From an uncultured Collinsella sp. (GTDB lineage Bacteria; Actinomycetota; Coriobacteriia; Coriobacteriales; Coriobacteriaceae), in the NCBI GenBank assembly GCA_900541695.1, contig UQKL01000001.1, forward strand, positions 124,001 through 188,000: DNA of 64,000 nucleotides, in the 5' to 3' direction. Shown piece after piece: positions 16,303 to 23,496 of this stretch. The stretch's first letter is position 1; each line of letters starts with the position of its first letter. A program made the position numbers and the translations under genes. The notes below the pieces were generated by a model. It was not told where the DNA came from. It did no database searches and saw nothing but the letters and a program-made list of their open reading frames with translations.

Positions 16303-16371
16303 ATGATGAACACAATGAAGTCCCTCAACAACTGGTGGTGGCGTGATGCGAATACGATCGGTCGACAGTGA
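16303..16371 (+). CDS. Trp-rich leader peptide of an attenuator
   Basis: 22 residues, MMNTMKSLNNWWWRDANTIG then RQ. Three consecutive TGG codons at 16333-16341 are flanked by a good SD (GAAAGGAG, 16287-16294). Short, with nothing else but the Trp run, and followed 37 bases later by a rho-independent hairpin, this has the architecture of a transcription attenuator that senses charged tRNA-Trp through ribosome stalling, as in the trp operon leader. The genes downstream encode an ECF transporter rather than biosynthetic enzymes, so the regulated function is predicted to be tryptophan uptake. Confidence 0.88.
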   Translation: MMNTMKSLNNWWWRDANTIGRQ

Positions 16372-16470
16372 GTCCCTCACGCCTGTTTTTGCGCTCTAGG
16401 TGATTGGAAGGCCTCCGGTTTCGACCGGGGGCCTTTTTCTATCTCGAGCCCGATCGCATTCGCATCACGC
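16341..16470 (+). promoter_or_regulatory. Long-range inverted repeat enclosing the Trp attenuator
   Basis: Bases 16341-16361, immediately after the Trp codons and inside the leader peptide gene, are complementary to 16450-16470 at 20 of 21 positions (GCGTGATGCGAAT... with ...ATTCGCATCACGC). The two arms enclose the leader stop codon and the terminator. Ribosome occupancy at or beyond the Trp codons would control whether the left arm can pair. The exact antiterminator cannot be assigned by eye. Confidence 0.6.
16408..16440 (+). terminator. Attenuator terminator of the tryptophan ECF operon
   Basis: AAGGCCTCCGG pairs with CCGGGGGCCTT around a six-base loop and is followed by TTTCT. It lies between the leader peptide and the S-component gene, so it must be read through for transporter expression. 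Confidence 0.82.
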
Positions 16471-16516
16471 GCCTCCGTTTTTCTCTTACACTCCCCTTTT
16501 TGAAAGGACTTTTACC

Positions 16517-17092
16517 ATGTCTCAGAACACCACCGCCACAGCCCAGCCCCGCACCGTCCAGACCGCCGACCGCGGCAAACTCGATATCCACGCCCTTGTC
16601 CTGCTCGCCATTCTGCTTGCCGCAGGCTTCATCCTCAACTTCACCGTCGGCAAGGCAATCTCGGGCATCTCGGGCGGTATGATCAGTCCCGAGTTCATCA
16701 TCTCGGCCTTCTGCCTCACCATCCTGGTCGTTCGTCCCAACATTGGCCAAGCGCTCGTCATTGGCCTCATCTCAGCGGCCGTGATCCAGATCACCACCAC
16801 CTCGCCGTTTGTCGATTTTGCCGCCGAGGGTATCGCCGCCATGCTCATGGCCGTCATTGTCAACGCCGCCGCCAAGGACGGCCAGGTTAAGCCCGTCGTC
16901 GCCATCGTCGCAACATTCGTGACCACCTTTGTCTCCGGCGTTATCTTCATGGTCATCAAGATGGCCATGCTCGGCGTGGTGGGCGAGCTCGCCGCAGCCA
17001 TGCTGCCCGTCGTCGCCATGACCGCCGTGTTTAACGCCATTCTGGTCGGCGCCCTCTACATGCCCATCCAGAAGGCCCTTAAGCTCAACTAA
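16517..17092 (+). CDS. ECF transporter S component, predicted tryptophan-specific
   Basis: 191 residues with a polar N-terminus of about 25 residues and five or six membrane segments rich in Ala, Ile and Val (for example ALVLLAILLAAGFILNFTVG and VAIVATFVTTFVSGVIFMVI). GAAAGGA lies seven bases before the ATG. Size and topology match an S component, the substrate-binding subunit of an energy-coupling factor importer, and the next two genes encode the matching ATPase and T component. Specificity is inferred from the Trp-codon leader. Alternatives are another amino acid or indole-derived substrate. Confidence 0.85.
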   Translation: MSQNTTATAQPRTVQTADRGKLDIHALVLLAILLAAGFILNFTVGKAISGISGGMISPEFIISAFCLTILVVRPNIGQALVIGLISAAVIQITTTSPFVDFAAEGIAAMLMAVIVNAAAKDGQVKPVVAIVATFVTTFVSGVIFMVIKMAMLGVVGELAAAMLPVVAMTAVFNAILVGALYMPIQKALKLN

Positions 17093-17098
17093 CCTGTT

Positions 17099-17199
17099 CG
17101 GCTTTGCGAGCCACCCCATCTTGGCGTTCATTCGTCGCTCGCGTACCCAAGTACGCTTCGTTCCTCTTTCGCGCCAACCTGGGGCACCTCGTAAAGCCG
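17099..17199. repeat. Nested palindrome D inside the ECF operon
   Basis: Arms 17099-17126 and 17172-17199 are imperfect inverted repeats (about 22 of 28 pairs, with CGGCTTTGCGAG opposite CTCGTAAAGCCG). The centre holds a perfect GCGTAC / GTACGC stem (17141-17146 with 17151-17156). Same plan as elements A to C but more decayed. It starts six bases after the S-component stop. Confidence 0.7.
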
Positions 17200-17246
17200 T
17201 CTCCGTGCTTCACCGCCAAAGACTGTCCCAAACAACGAGCTCTTGA

Positions 17247-17284
17247 GGACGTTCTTATAAACGACTGGACATGCAAGAACGTCC
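17247..17284. repeat. Hairpin before the ECF ATPase gene
   Basis: Perfect 10 bp inverted repeat GGACGTTCTT / AAGAACGTCC with an 18-base spacer, ending 22 bases before the ATPase start. There is no T run, so it is more likely a palindromic repeat or mRNA-processing element than a terminator. Confidence 0.6.
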
Positions 17285-17306
17285 CCAATGACTATGAAAG
17301 GTACCC

Positions 17307-19058
17307 ATGGAAACGATCATCAACGTCGACGATGTCTCATTCTCCTATGGCACGCAAACCGAGCAGGCGCTCAGCCACGTTTCGCTCAGCGTGAACAAGG
17401 GAGATTTCATCGGCATCATCGGGCCCTCGGGCGCCGGTAAGTCCACACTTGCCGCCTGTCTGTCGGGCGCCGTGCCTCACCACTACACCGGCACCTTTTA
17501 TGGCTCCGTGTTAGTTGACGGCCACGACACCTGCGAGGTCTCGCTCACCGACGTATCGCAGGTCGTCGGTAGCGTACTGCAGGACATCGATACGCAGATG
17601 GTCGCTTCGGTCGTTGAGGACGAAATGCTCTTTGGCCTCGAGAACTTTGGCGTTCCGCACGATCAGATCGAGCAGCGCGTGAGCGAGACGCTTAAGACCG
17701 TCGGTATCAGCGACCTGCGCGACCGCGAGATCGCCACCCTCTCGGGCGGCCAAAAGCAAAAGGTAGCTATCGCCGCCATCCTCGCCATGCGTCCGCGCGT
17801 CTTAGTGCTCGATGAGCCAACCGCAGCGCTCGATCCCGCCAGTTCCACCTTGATCTTCGAGACGCTGCGCGAGGCAAACCGCGCGCTCGGCATCACCATC
17901 GTCGTCGTTGAGCAAAAGGTCGCTTTACTTTCGGAGTACTGCAACCGTGTGTTGGTGCTCGATCACGGCCAGATCGCGCTGCAAGGTGAGCCGCACGAGG
18001 TCTTCGCACGCACCGACGAGCTTCGCACCATCGGCGTCGATTGTCCGCGCGTCACGCGCATCTTCAACAGTCTCGAGGCCGATGGCTTGGTAAGCGGCAC
18101 GCCCTGTCTGGATGTCGACGAGGCAGAACGCCTGATCACGGAAATCGTCGACCCCGACCGTGCGACAAGCGATACCCAGGCGCCCGCAGGCTCCCCGCAC
18201 GCGCCGTCGCTGCGCCCGCATGCGAAAGACGCCGAGCCGGTGCTCACCTTTGACCATGTCGAGTTTTCTTACCCCCATGGAGGCGCCGCCGTCCACGACC
18301 TCAACTTGACGCTCTACCCCGGCGAGCTCGTGGGCATTGTCGGCCAAAACGGAGCCGGCAAAACCACGCTCACCAAACTGCTCACGGGTTTGCTCAAGCC
18401 CGCATCGGGCAGCGTACGCGTTACGGGCTTGGACACGGCATCGGTTCCCACGAGCCGCATCGCACACGAAGTGGCAACGCTTTTCCAGAACCCCGACCGC
18501 CAAATCTGCAAAGACACCGTGCTCGACGAGGTCGCCTTTGGTCTAGAACTTGCCGGCATCGACCGCGCCGAAGCCCTGCGTCGCGCCCAGCTGGTCATCG
18601 ACCGCTTTGGTCTGCCCGCCGACGAGGCACCGTTCTCACTGTCGCGCGGCCAACGCCAGATGGTGGCGCTCGCCTCCGTTGTGGTGATCGAGCCCAAGAT
18701 CGTGGTGCTCGACGAGCCCACGAGCGGCCTGGACTACCGCGAGTGCATGACCGTGATGGAAACGGTGCGCACCATGGCAGAGCGCGGTTGCGCCGTCATC
18801 ATGGTCTGTCACGACATGGAAGTCGTTTCCGACTTTGCCGAGCGCATCGTGGTGATGGCCAACGGTCGCATCCTCGACCGCGGCCGCACGCACGAGCTGT
18901 TCTCGAACATCGAACTCATGCAGCGTGCCTACGTTGAGCCGCCCCAGGTCATCGAACTCTCGCGCCGTCTGGCATCCACCGTCTCGCCCGCCTTTACGCA
19001 GGTGAGTGAGGTCACTGATATCGTTCGCATTACCGAGGAGATGGTCCGCCGTGGTTAA
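17307..19058 (+). CDS. ECF transporter ATPase, two fused ABC domains (EcfA1-EcfA2)
   Basis: 583 residues, two nucleotide-binding domains in one chain. Domain 1: Walker A GPSGAGKST (39-47), signature LSGGQKQKVAIA (145-156), Walker B VLVLDEPTAALD (165-176). Domain 2: Walker A GQNGAGKTT (346-354), signature LSRGQRQMVALA (445-456), Walker B VVLDEPTSGLD. The linker at about 285-310 is Pro/Ala-rich. It energises uptake with the S and T components. The second signature has Arg in place of the usual first Gly (LSRGQ), seen in some ECF ATPases. It begins 214 bases after the S component, with palindromes in between, and ends inside the next start codon. Confidence 0.93.
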   Translation: METIINVDDVSFSYGTQTEQALSHVSLSVNKGDFIGIIGPSGAGKSTLAACLSGAVPHHYTGTFYGSVLVDGHDTCEVSLTDVSQVVGSVLQDIDTQMVASVVEDEMLFGLENFGVPHDQIEQRVSETLKTVGISDLRDREIATLSGGQKQKVAIAAILAMRPRVLVLDEPTAALDPASSTLIFETLREANRALGITIVVVEQKVALLSEYCNRVLVLDHGQIALQGEPHEVFARTDELRTIGVDCPRVTRIFNSLEADGLVSGTPCLDVDEAERLITEIVDPDRATSDTQAPAGSPHAPSLRPHAKDAEPVLTFDHVEFSYPHGGAAVHDLNLTLYPGELVGIVGQNGAGKTTLTKLLTGLLKPASGSVRVTGLDTASVPTSRIAHEVATLFQNPDRQICKDTVLDEVAFGLELAGIDRAEALRRAQLVIDRFGLPADEAPFSLSRGQRQMVALASVVVIEPKIVVLDEPTSGLDYRECMTVMETVRTMAERGCAVIMVCHDMEVVSDFAERIVVMANGRILDRGRTHELFSNIELMQRAYVEPPQVIELSRRLASTVSPAFTQVSEVTDIVRITEEMVRRG

Positions 19059-19797
19059 CGTCATCGACTACATGCCGGGCGACACGCTGCTACACCGCCT
19101 GAACCCCGTCATCAAACTGGGCCTCGCCGCCACCATCATCATCGGCATTTTCTTGTCCGACACCTATGTGGCACTGCTGGGCTTTCTGGCACTCACGCTC
19201 GCGCTGGGAGCCTACGCCGGCGTCGTCGACCGCCTGCTCGCTCTGCTCAAGCTACTGATTCCACTCGCGCTCATCATGCTGGTGCTGCAGCTGGCTTTTA
19301 TGCGCGATGGCAACGTGGTGTGGAGCTTTGTCACCGATGAAGGCCTCATCACCGGAACAAAGGCCTGTCTGCGTCTGCTGGGCGTGGCGCTACCGCTTAT
19401 TCTGATGCTCATGGTGACCAAGCTCAACGACCTTGCCAACGCCTGCGTCGAGGTGCTGCACGTTCCGTATCGTTACGCCTTCACCTTTACCACGGCGCTG
19501 CACTTTGTGCCAGTGTTTGGCCAGGAGATGAACGCCATCATGGAGGCGCAGACCGCACGCGGCATCGAGTATGACACCAAGAACCCCATCAAGAAGCTCA
19601 AGCTCATGCTGCCGCTGTGCGTGCCGCTACTGATCTCGAGCGTGGGTAAAACCGATGCCACGGCCCTGGCAGCCGAGCAGCGCGGCTTCTACCTGCGCAC
19701 GCGCGCGAGCTCGTACAAGCGCTACCCCATCAAGGGCCTGGACATTGCCATACTTATTGTCAGCATTGCCCTCATCGTCCTCGGCTTCCTGTTTTAA
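19051..19797 (+). CDS. ECF transporter T component (EcfT)
   Basis: 248 residues from a GTG at 19051 that overlaps the ATPase stop by eight bases; GAGGAG lies about 12 bases upstream. It starts VVNVIDYMPGDTLLHRLNP, the conserved EcfT opening, has about five membrane segments, and carries two Ala-Arg-Gly type coupling motifs: AQTARGIEYDT around residues 167-177 and AEQRGFYLRTR further on. It links the ATPases to the S component. Third gene of the attenuator-controlled operon. Confidence 0.93.
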   Translation: MVNVIDYMPGDTLLHRLNPVIKLGLAATIIIGIFLSDTYVALLGFLALTLALGAYAGVVDRLLALLKLLIPLALIMLVLQLAFMRDGNVVWSFVTDEGLITGTKACLRLLGVALPLILMLMVTKLNDLANACVEVLHVPYRYAFTFTTALHFVPVFGQEMNAIMEAQTARGIEYDTKNPIKKLKLMLPLCVPLLISSVGKTDATALAAEQRGFYLRTRASSYKRYPIKGLDIAILIVSIALIVLGFLF

Positions 19798-19827
19798 CCC
19801 ATCGCCCCCGGCAACCGACAAATTCAA

Positions 19828-19862
19828 AAGGCCTCGGCTCGCACCAAACGAGTCGAGGCCTT
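19828..19862. terminator. Bidirectional terminator between ecfT and the racemase gene
   Basis: Perfect 9 bp stem AAGGCCTCG / CGAGGCCTT with a 17-base loop, flanked by A residues on one side and TTACTG on the other. It lies 30 bases past ecfT and 60 bases past the leftward racemase stop. Confidence 0.75.
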
Positions 19863-19921
19863 ACTGTTCCCCCAGATAAAACCTACCAAAATAAACCTGT
19901 CTCTTTTTGGCAGGTCGAGGG

Positions 19922-20668
19922 CTACAGGCGGTAGGGGGCGCCGCTGCGGATGATGGATTCGCGCACCAGGACGTCCATGGCGTCAAGGGTAATCTCGGGC
20001 ATCTCCCGGTACTTTTGCAGCACCGAGAGCTCGGTGCAGGCCAGAATGACGCGGTCGCAGCCGCTGCGGGCGAACTCCCACATCACGCGGTCAAACTTGT
20101 CCATATCGGGCTCGCGTCCGGCCTTCACGTCATCATAAATCAGCGACATCACGTCGGCCTGGCGCTTCTCGCTGGGATAGACGACCTCGACGCCCGCGGC
20201 CTCGCACTCGCGCCCATAGACGCCTGCACCCACGGTGCCGTCAGTGCCCATGATGCCGATCTTGCGCACCGGCTCGGACGGCATGCTCAGGTTGGGATCG
20301 AACTCGCACTCCCCCATCACCGCGCCCGCCAGGGCATAGCGCACCGACTCACGCGGCATGTGGATAATCGGCACCTTGGTAAACGACTGAATCTGGTCGT
20401 AGAAGTAGTGCGATGTGTTGCAGGGAATGGCAATGTGCGCGCAGCCCAGTGTCTCGAGCGCCTGTGCGCACTCCTTCATGGTCGCCAGCAGCTCGGCATG
20501 CTCGCCGGTCTTGATGGCCAGCGTACGGTCGGGCATGGTCGACTTGGAAAGCACCACCATGTCGATATGCTCCTGATCACAGGCAGCAGCCGTATGACGC
20601 ACGACCTGGTCGTAGTAATACGACGTGGCCTCAGCGCCCATGCCGCCGATAACTCCCAGCTTTTCCAT
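19922..20668 (-). CDS. Aspartate/glutamate racemase family protein
   Basis: 248 residues from the ATG at 20668 (AAGGAGG seven bases upstream). MEKLGVIGGMGAEATSYYYD is the aspartate racemase start; the catalytic Cys pair is Cys83 in IPCNTSHYF and Cys211 in LACTELSVL. Cofactor-independent enzymes of this family interconvert L- and D-aspartate or glutamate. The gene is 84 bases downstream of an ATP-grasp gene resembling D-aspartate ligase, so supply of D-Asp for a peptidoglycan cross-bridge is the most likely role. That pairing is inference. Confidence 0.9.
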   Translation of the reverse strand: MEKLGVIGGMGAEATSYYYDQVVRHTAAACDQEHIDMVVLSKSTMPDRTLAIKTGEHAELLATMKECAQALETLGCAHIAIPCNTSHYFYDQIQSFTKVPIIHMPRESVRYALAGAVMGECEFDPNLSMPSEPVRKIGIMGTDGTVGAGVYGRECEAAGVEVVYPSEKRQADVMSLIYDDVKAGREPDMDKFDRVMWEFARSGCDRVILACTELSVLQKYREMPEITLDAMDVLVRESIIRSGAPYRL

Positions 20669-20752
20669 CGCCGCCTCCTTGGTGACGCTCGCACCGTTGC
20701 GCGTATCATGCCCGCGCCCGCCCGATGTAAACCGGGCGGGCGCCGCGCTCAT

Positions 20753-22009
20753 CTACTTGTAATACGTCTTGAACAGCTTAAAGTGACGCAGCTTGGTGTG
20801 CCGCATGCGCAACCAGCGGTTAAAGACAAAATCGCCCTTCATAAACGAAGGATCGGCGGCCTTGCCCTCCTTGGCCAGACGATGCGCCTTCGCACGCAGC
20901 TCGGGGTCCTTGACATACTTGTCAACGACACCCATGGGGACGACCATCCACAGAGCCTCGTCCTGCGCCGTCACAAATTCCGGCTCAAACGGACGGTTAT
21001 AGACGTACTCATCCACCACGTACTTGGCAACGTTAAAGCCGCTGTTGGTGACGTAGTAGTTACTGCGGCCCTGACGCGTGTTGAAGTCGAAGAACTTAAA
21101 CGAACCATCGCGTTGGTCGTACTTGACGTCGAAGTTGGAGAAGCCCGTGAACTTAAGGTCCTCAAGCAGCTTGCGCACGCCACCCATGAGCTCGTCGTTG
21201 GGCTCGGTGATGATGCAGGCGTGGTTGCCGACACCATGGGGCTGATGCTCCTCGAGCAGCACGTGACCCAGGCACATCATGCGAACCTTGCCGTTGCGGT
21301 CGGAATAACTGGTAAGCACGCGCATGTACTCGTCGTTGCCGGGCACGCGGTCCTGCAAGATGAGGTCATCGGTGTAGCCACTGGCGTACACATCGCGAAT
21401 GACCTGCTCCAGCTCGGCGCGATCGGCAATCTCGTAGGCCTTCTTCTGGCCCTCGAACTCGTGCTCCCACCACATGATGCCGTCAGAGGGCTTCAGAATC
21501 ATCGGGAAGGGAAAGTCGATCTGGTCGAGCACCTCGGCGGAAGCCTCGCCCTGGGCGTTGAGCATCGCCATGGTAAAGGTAAACGTGTGCGGATAGGGCA
21601 CACCGTGCTTCTCGCACAGCTCGTAGAAGATCTCCTTCTTCTGGCACTGCTCGAGCATGCTGTAGGGCGCATAGGGCGCGATGACGTTGGAGGCAAGCTG
21701 GCCGGCATCCTGAGCCTGTGCGGCAAGCGCGACGTAGTTATCGCCGCAGCCCATGAGGATAATCTTCCTATCGGGATTGGCCTGTGCAATGCCGTTGACG
21801 GTCTCGATCATGACCGGCATAGTGTCGATATCCACATTGGGCGTATAGTCGATAATCTGGCTGCGGTATGCAGGACCCGTCTGATACTTGCCAAAGACCA
21901 GGCTCTTGACCTGATACTCCTCGTAGAAGGCGCGCGCCACCGAATAGGCGTTGATATCGCCGCCGAGCAGCACGGGTATAAACTCGCGCTCTGTAAACTG
22001 CAATGCCAT
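20753..22009 (-). CDS. ATP-grasp ligase, probable D-aspartate-peptidoglycan ligase
   Basis: 418 residues. PVLLGGDINAYSVARAFYEEY at the start, the ATP-grasp core from about residue 110 (KPSDGIMWW, LILQDRVPGNDEYMRVLTSY, FSNFDVKYD, FFDFNTRQGRSNYY) and the basic C-terminus match the group of ATP-grasp proteins that includes D-aspartate ligase (Aslfm) and carbamoyl-phosphate-synthase-like ligases. Asn/Asp residues for Mg are in KFFDFNTRQG. It would attach D-Asp to the side chain of the third residue of the stem peptide. The adjoining aspartate racemase supports this. Another amino acid substrate remains possible. Confidence 0.75.
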   Translation of the reverse strand: MALQFTEREFIPVLLGGDINAYSVARAFYEEYQVKSLVFGKYQTGPAYRSQIIDYTPNVDIDTMPVMIETVNGIAQANPDRKIILMGCGDNYVALAAQAQDAGQLASNVIAPYAPYSMLEQCQKKEIFYELCEKHGVPYPHTFTFTMAMLNAQGEASAEVLDQIDFPFPMILKPSDGIMWWEHEFEGQKKAYEIADRAELEQVIRDVYASGYTDDLILQDRVPGNDEYMRVLTSYSDRNGKVRMMCLGHVLLEEHQPHGVGNHACIITEPNDELMGGVRKLLEDLKFTGFSNFDVKYDQRDGSFKFFDFNTRQGRSNYYVTNSGFNVAKYVVDEYVYNRPFEPEFVTAQDEALWMVVPMGVVDKYVKDPELRAKAHRLAKEGKAADPSFMKGDFVFNRWLRMRHTKLRHFKLFKTYYK

Positions 22010-22156
22010 GGAAACTTCCTATCATCAACTGCCCGTACGATGGGCGGTCTTTATGCAACTGGTTTATTCTAGCGTGCCAAACCGTCGCTTCCCAAAGTTC
22101 CACCATATCTATGGCAAGCAGGCGCTTATGATCGAGCCCGCAGGGTTCCGTAACGT

Positions 22157-22261
22157 TAAAGTTGAACTCTATGGTTTCTTAACAATTCACTATAACTGCA
22201 GGTCAAGGCCAAAACCTCAAGTTCAACTTGACCCTTTAGAACCTTTAAGGTTCAAGTTGAA
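22157..22261. promoter_or_regulatory. Cluster of TCAAGTT-type palindromes between divergent genes
   Basis: Perfect 15-base palindrome TCAAGTTCAACTTGA at 22217-22231 (centre base aside), 13-base palindrome AACCTTTAAGGTT at 22240-22252, and TTCAAGTTGAA at 22251-22261, with a further AAGTTGAAC at 22159-22167. The repeated half-site AACTTGA/TCAAGTT resembles MerR/SoxR-type operators in form. The region lies between the D-Asp ligase and the PcsB-like gene and has TAGAAT at 22275-22280 as a possible -10. Regulator unknown. Confidence 0.45.
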
Positions 22262-22323
22262 GTCGAAAGCAGTAGTAGAATACCTTTCGAACTATAACCT
22301 ACGATTGATTGCAGAGGGACTGG

Positions 22324-23457
22324 ATGCAGCATTCGAACCATCGCACCGCAGCGCTCATCGCGTCGAAGCCGGCTCGTATCATCACGAGCGCCGCGCTTGC
22401 CGTTACACTGACGGCCGCGCCGATGCTCTCCCCCGTCGCAGCCTATGCCGCCTCGCAGGCAACGCAGGATCAGCTTTCCGCTGCCCAGCAGAAAATCGAA
22501 ACCGCCACGAGTGCCTACAACGAAGCCCGCACCAAGCTCGAGGATCTGCAGAAGCAAATCGACACTAACGAGGCAAGCATCGAGAAGATCGAAGCCGAAC
22601 TTCCCGATCAACAGGCCAAGGCGAGCTCCGCCATGCGCGATCTGTATAAGTACCAGAAGGGCACCAACCCCATCGTGAGCTTCCTGGTCAACGCGCAGAG
22701 CCTGGGCGAGTTCATCACCACCTGCAAGTACACCAACCAGATCACGAGCTCGAGCGTCGACGAGATCGAAGAGCTCAACAAGATGCAGACCGAGCTCGAG
22801 CAGAACAAGACCGAGCTCGAGCAGGCGAAGTCCCAACTCGAGACCGAGCAGAAAACCGCCGAGGACGCACTGGCACAGGCCCAGCAGCTTCGCAGCGAAG
22901 CCCAGGCAAAGGCCGAGCAGGAGAATGCCGCAGAGCTGGCCAAGCTCGAGGCCGACAAGGCCGCTGCCGCCGAGAAGCTCTCGGGCGAGGGCGTGAGCGG
23001 CAACAACTCCAACAGCCAGGCCAATAACGCCAACACCACTATCGACACCACGGTGAACAACTCCAATACCGGCAACTCCGATTACGACTCGTTTATCAAC
23101 GAGTGGACGAGTCGCATCGACAACTACCTCGCCGGCTCCCCCATGGCAGGCCAGGGTTACAACTTTGCCGTGGCAGCCTGGAACACCGGTGTTGACCCTC
23201 GCTGGTCTCCCGCCATCGCCTGCATCGAGAGCAGCAAGGGCCTCTATTGTGCCGGCTCCTATAACGCCTGGGGCTGGAGCGCCCGCGGCGGCGGCTGGCG
23301 GAGCTTTGGTAGCTGGAGCGAGGGCGTCTCTGCCCACGTTGCCTACCTGGGCGCCAACTATGGCTCCACGCTTACCCCGGCAGCCGCCAAAAAGTACTGC
23401 CCGCCCACGTGGCAGGACTGGTACAACAAGGTTGCAACCCAGATGAACCGCATCTAA
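22324..23457 (+). CDS. Secreted PcsB/CwlO-like coiled-coil protein with lysozyme-like C-terminus
   Basis: 377 residues from the ATG at 22324 (GAGGGAC upstream). A signal peptide ends near AYAASQATQ (about 42-45). Residues 45-220 form a long coiled coil (QIDTNEASIEKIEAELP, ELEQNKTELEQAKSQLETEQ), a Ser/Asn-rich linker follows to about 255, and the end is a globular region: AVAAWNTGVDPRWSPAIACIESSKG, then AWGWSARGGGWRSFGSW, which resembles a soluble lytic transglycosylase/lysozyme-like fold with catalytic Glu in IES. Coiled-coil murein hydrolases of this kind act at the septum under FtsEX control. The following terminator makes it monocistronic. Confidence 0.85.
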   Translation: MQHSNHRTAALIASKPARIITSAALAVTLTAAPMLSPVAAYAASQATQDQLSAAQQKIETATSAYNEARTKLEDLQKQIDTNEASIEKIEAELPDQQAKASSAMRDLYKYQKGTNPIVSFLVNAQSLGEFITTCKYTNQITSSSVDEIEELNKMQTELEQNKTELEQAKSQLETEQKTAEDALAQAQQLRSEAQAKAEQENAAELAKLEADKAAAAEKLSGEGVSGNNSNSQANNANTTIDTTVNNSNTGNSDYDSFINEWTSRIDNYLAGSPMAGQGYNFAVAAWNTGVDPRWSPAIACIESSKGLYCAGSYNAWGWSARGGGWRSFGSWSEGVSAHVAYLGANYGSTLTPAAAKKYCPPTWQDWYNKVATQMNRI

Positions 23458-23467
23458 GATCAACGTC

Positions 23468-23496
23468 AAAGGGCCCCAATTGGGGCCCTTTTTCTT
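23468..23496. terminator. Intrinsic terminator, shared by convergent genes
   Basis: Perfect 10 bp stem AAAGGGCCCC / GGGGCCCTTT with a four-base loop and a T run on the plus strand (TTTTTCTTTT). It terminates the PcsB-like gene and abuts the stop of the kinase gene on the other strand. Confidence 0.9.

Noticed and set aside
19907..22072. 721-codon plus-strand open frame opposite the racemase and ligase genes
   Set aside because: It covers two well-recognised genes on the other strand and their gap; no start signal or homologous pattern.
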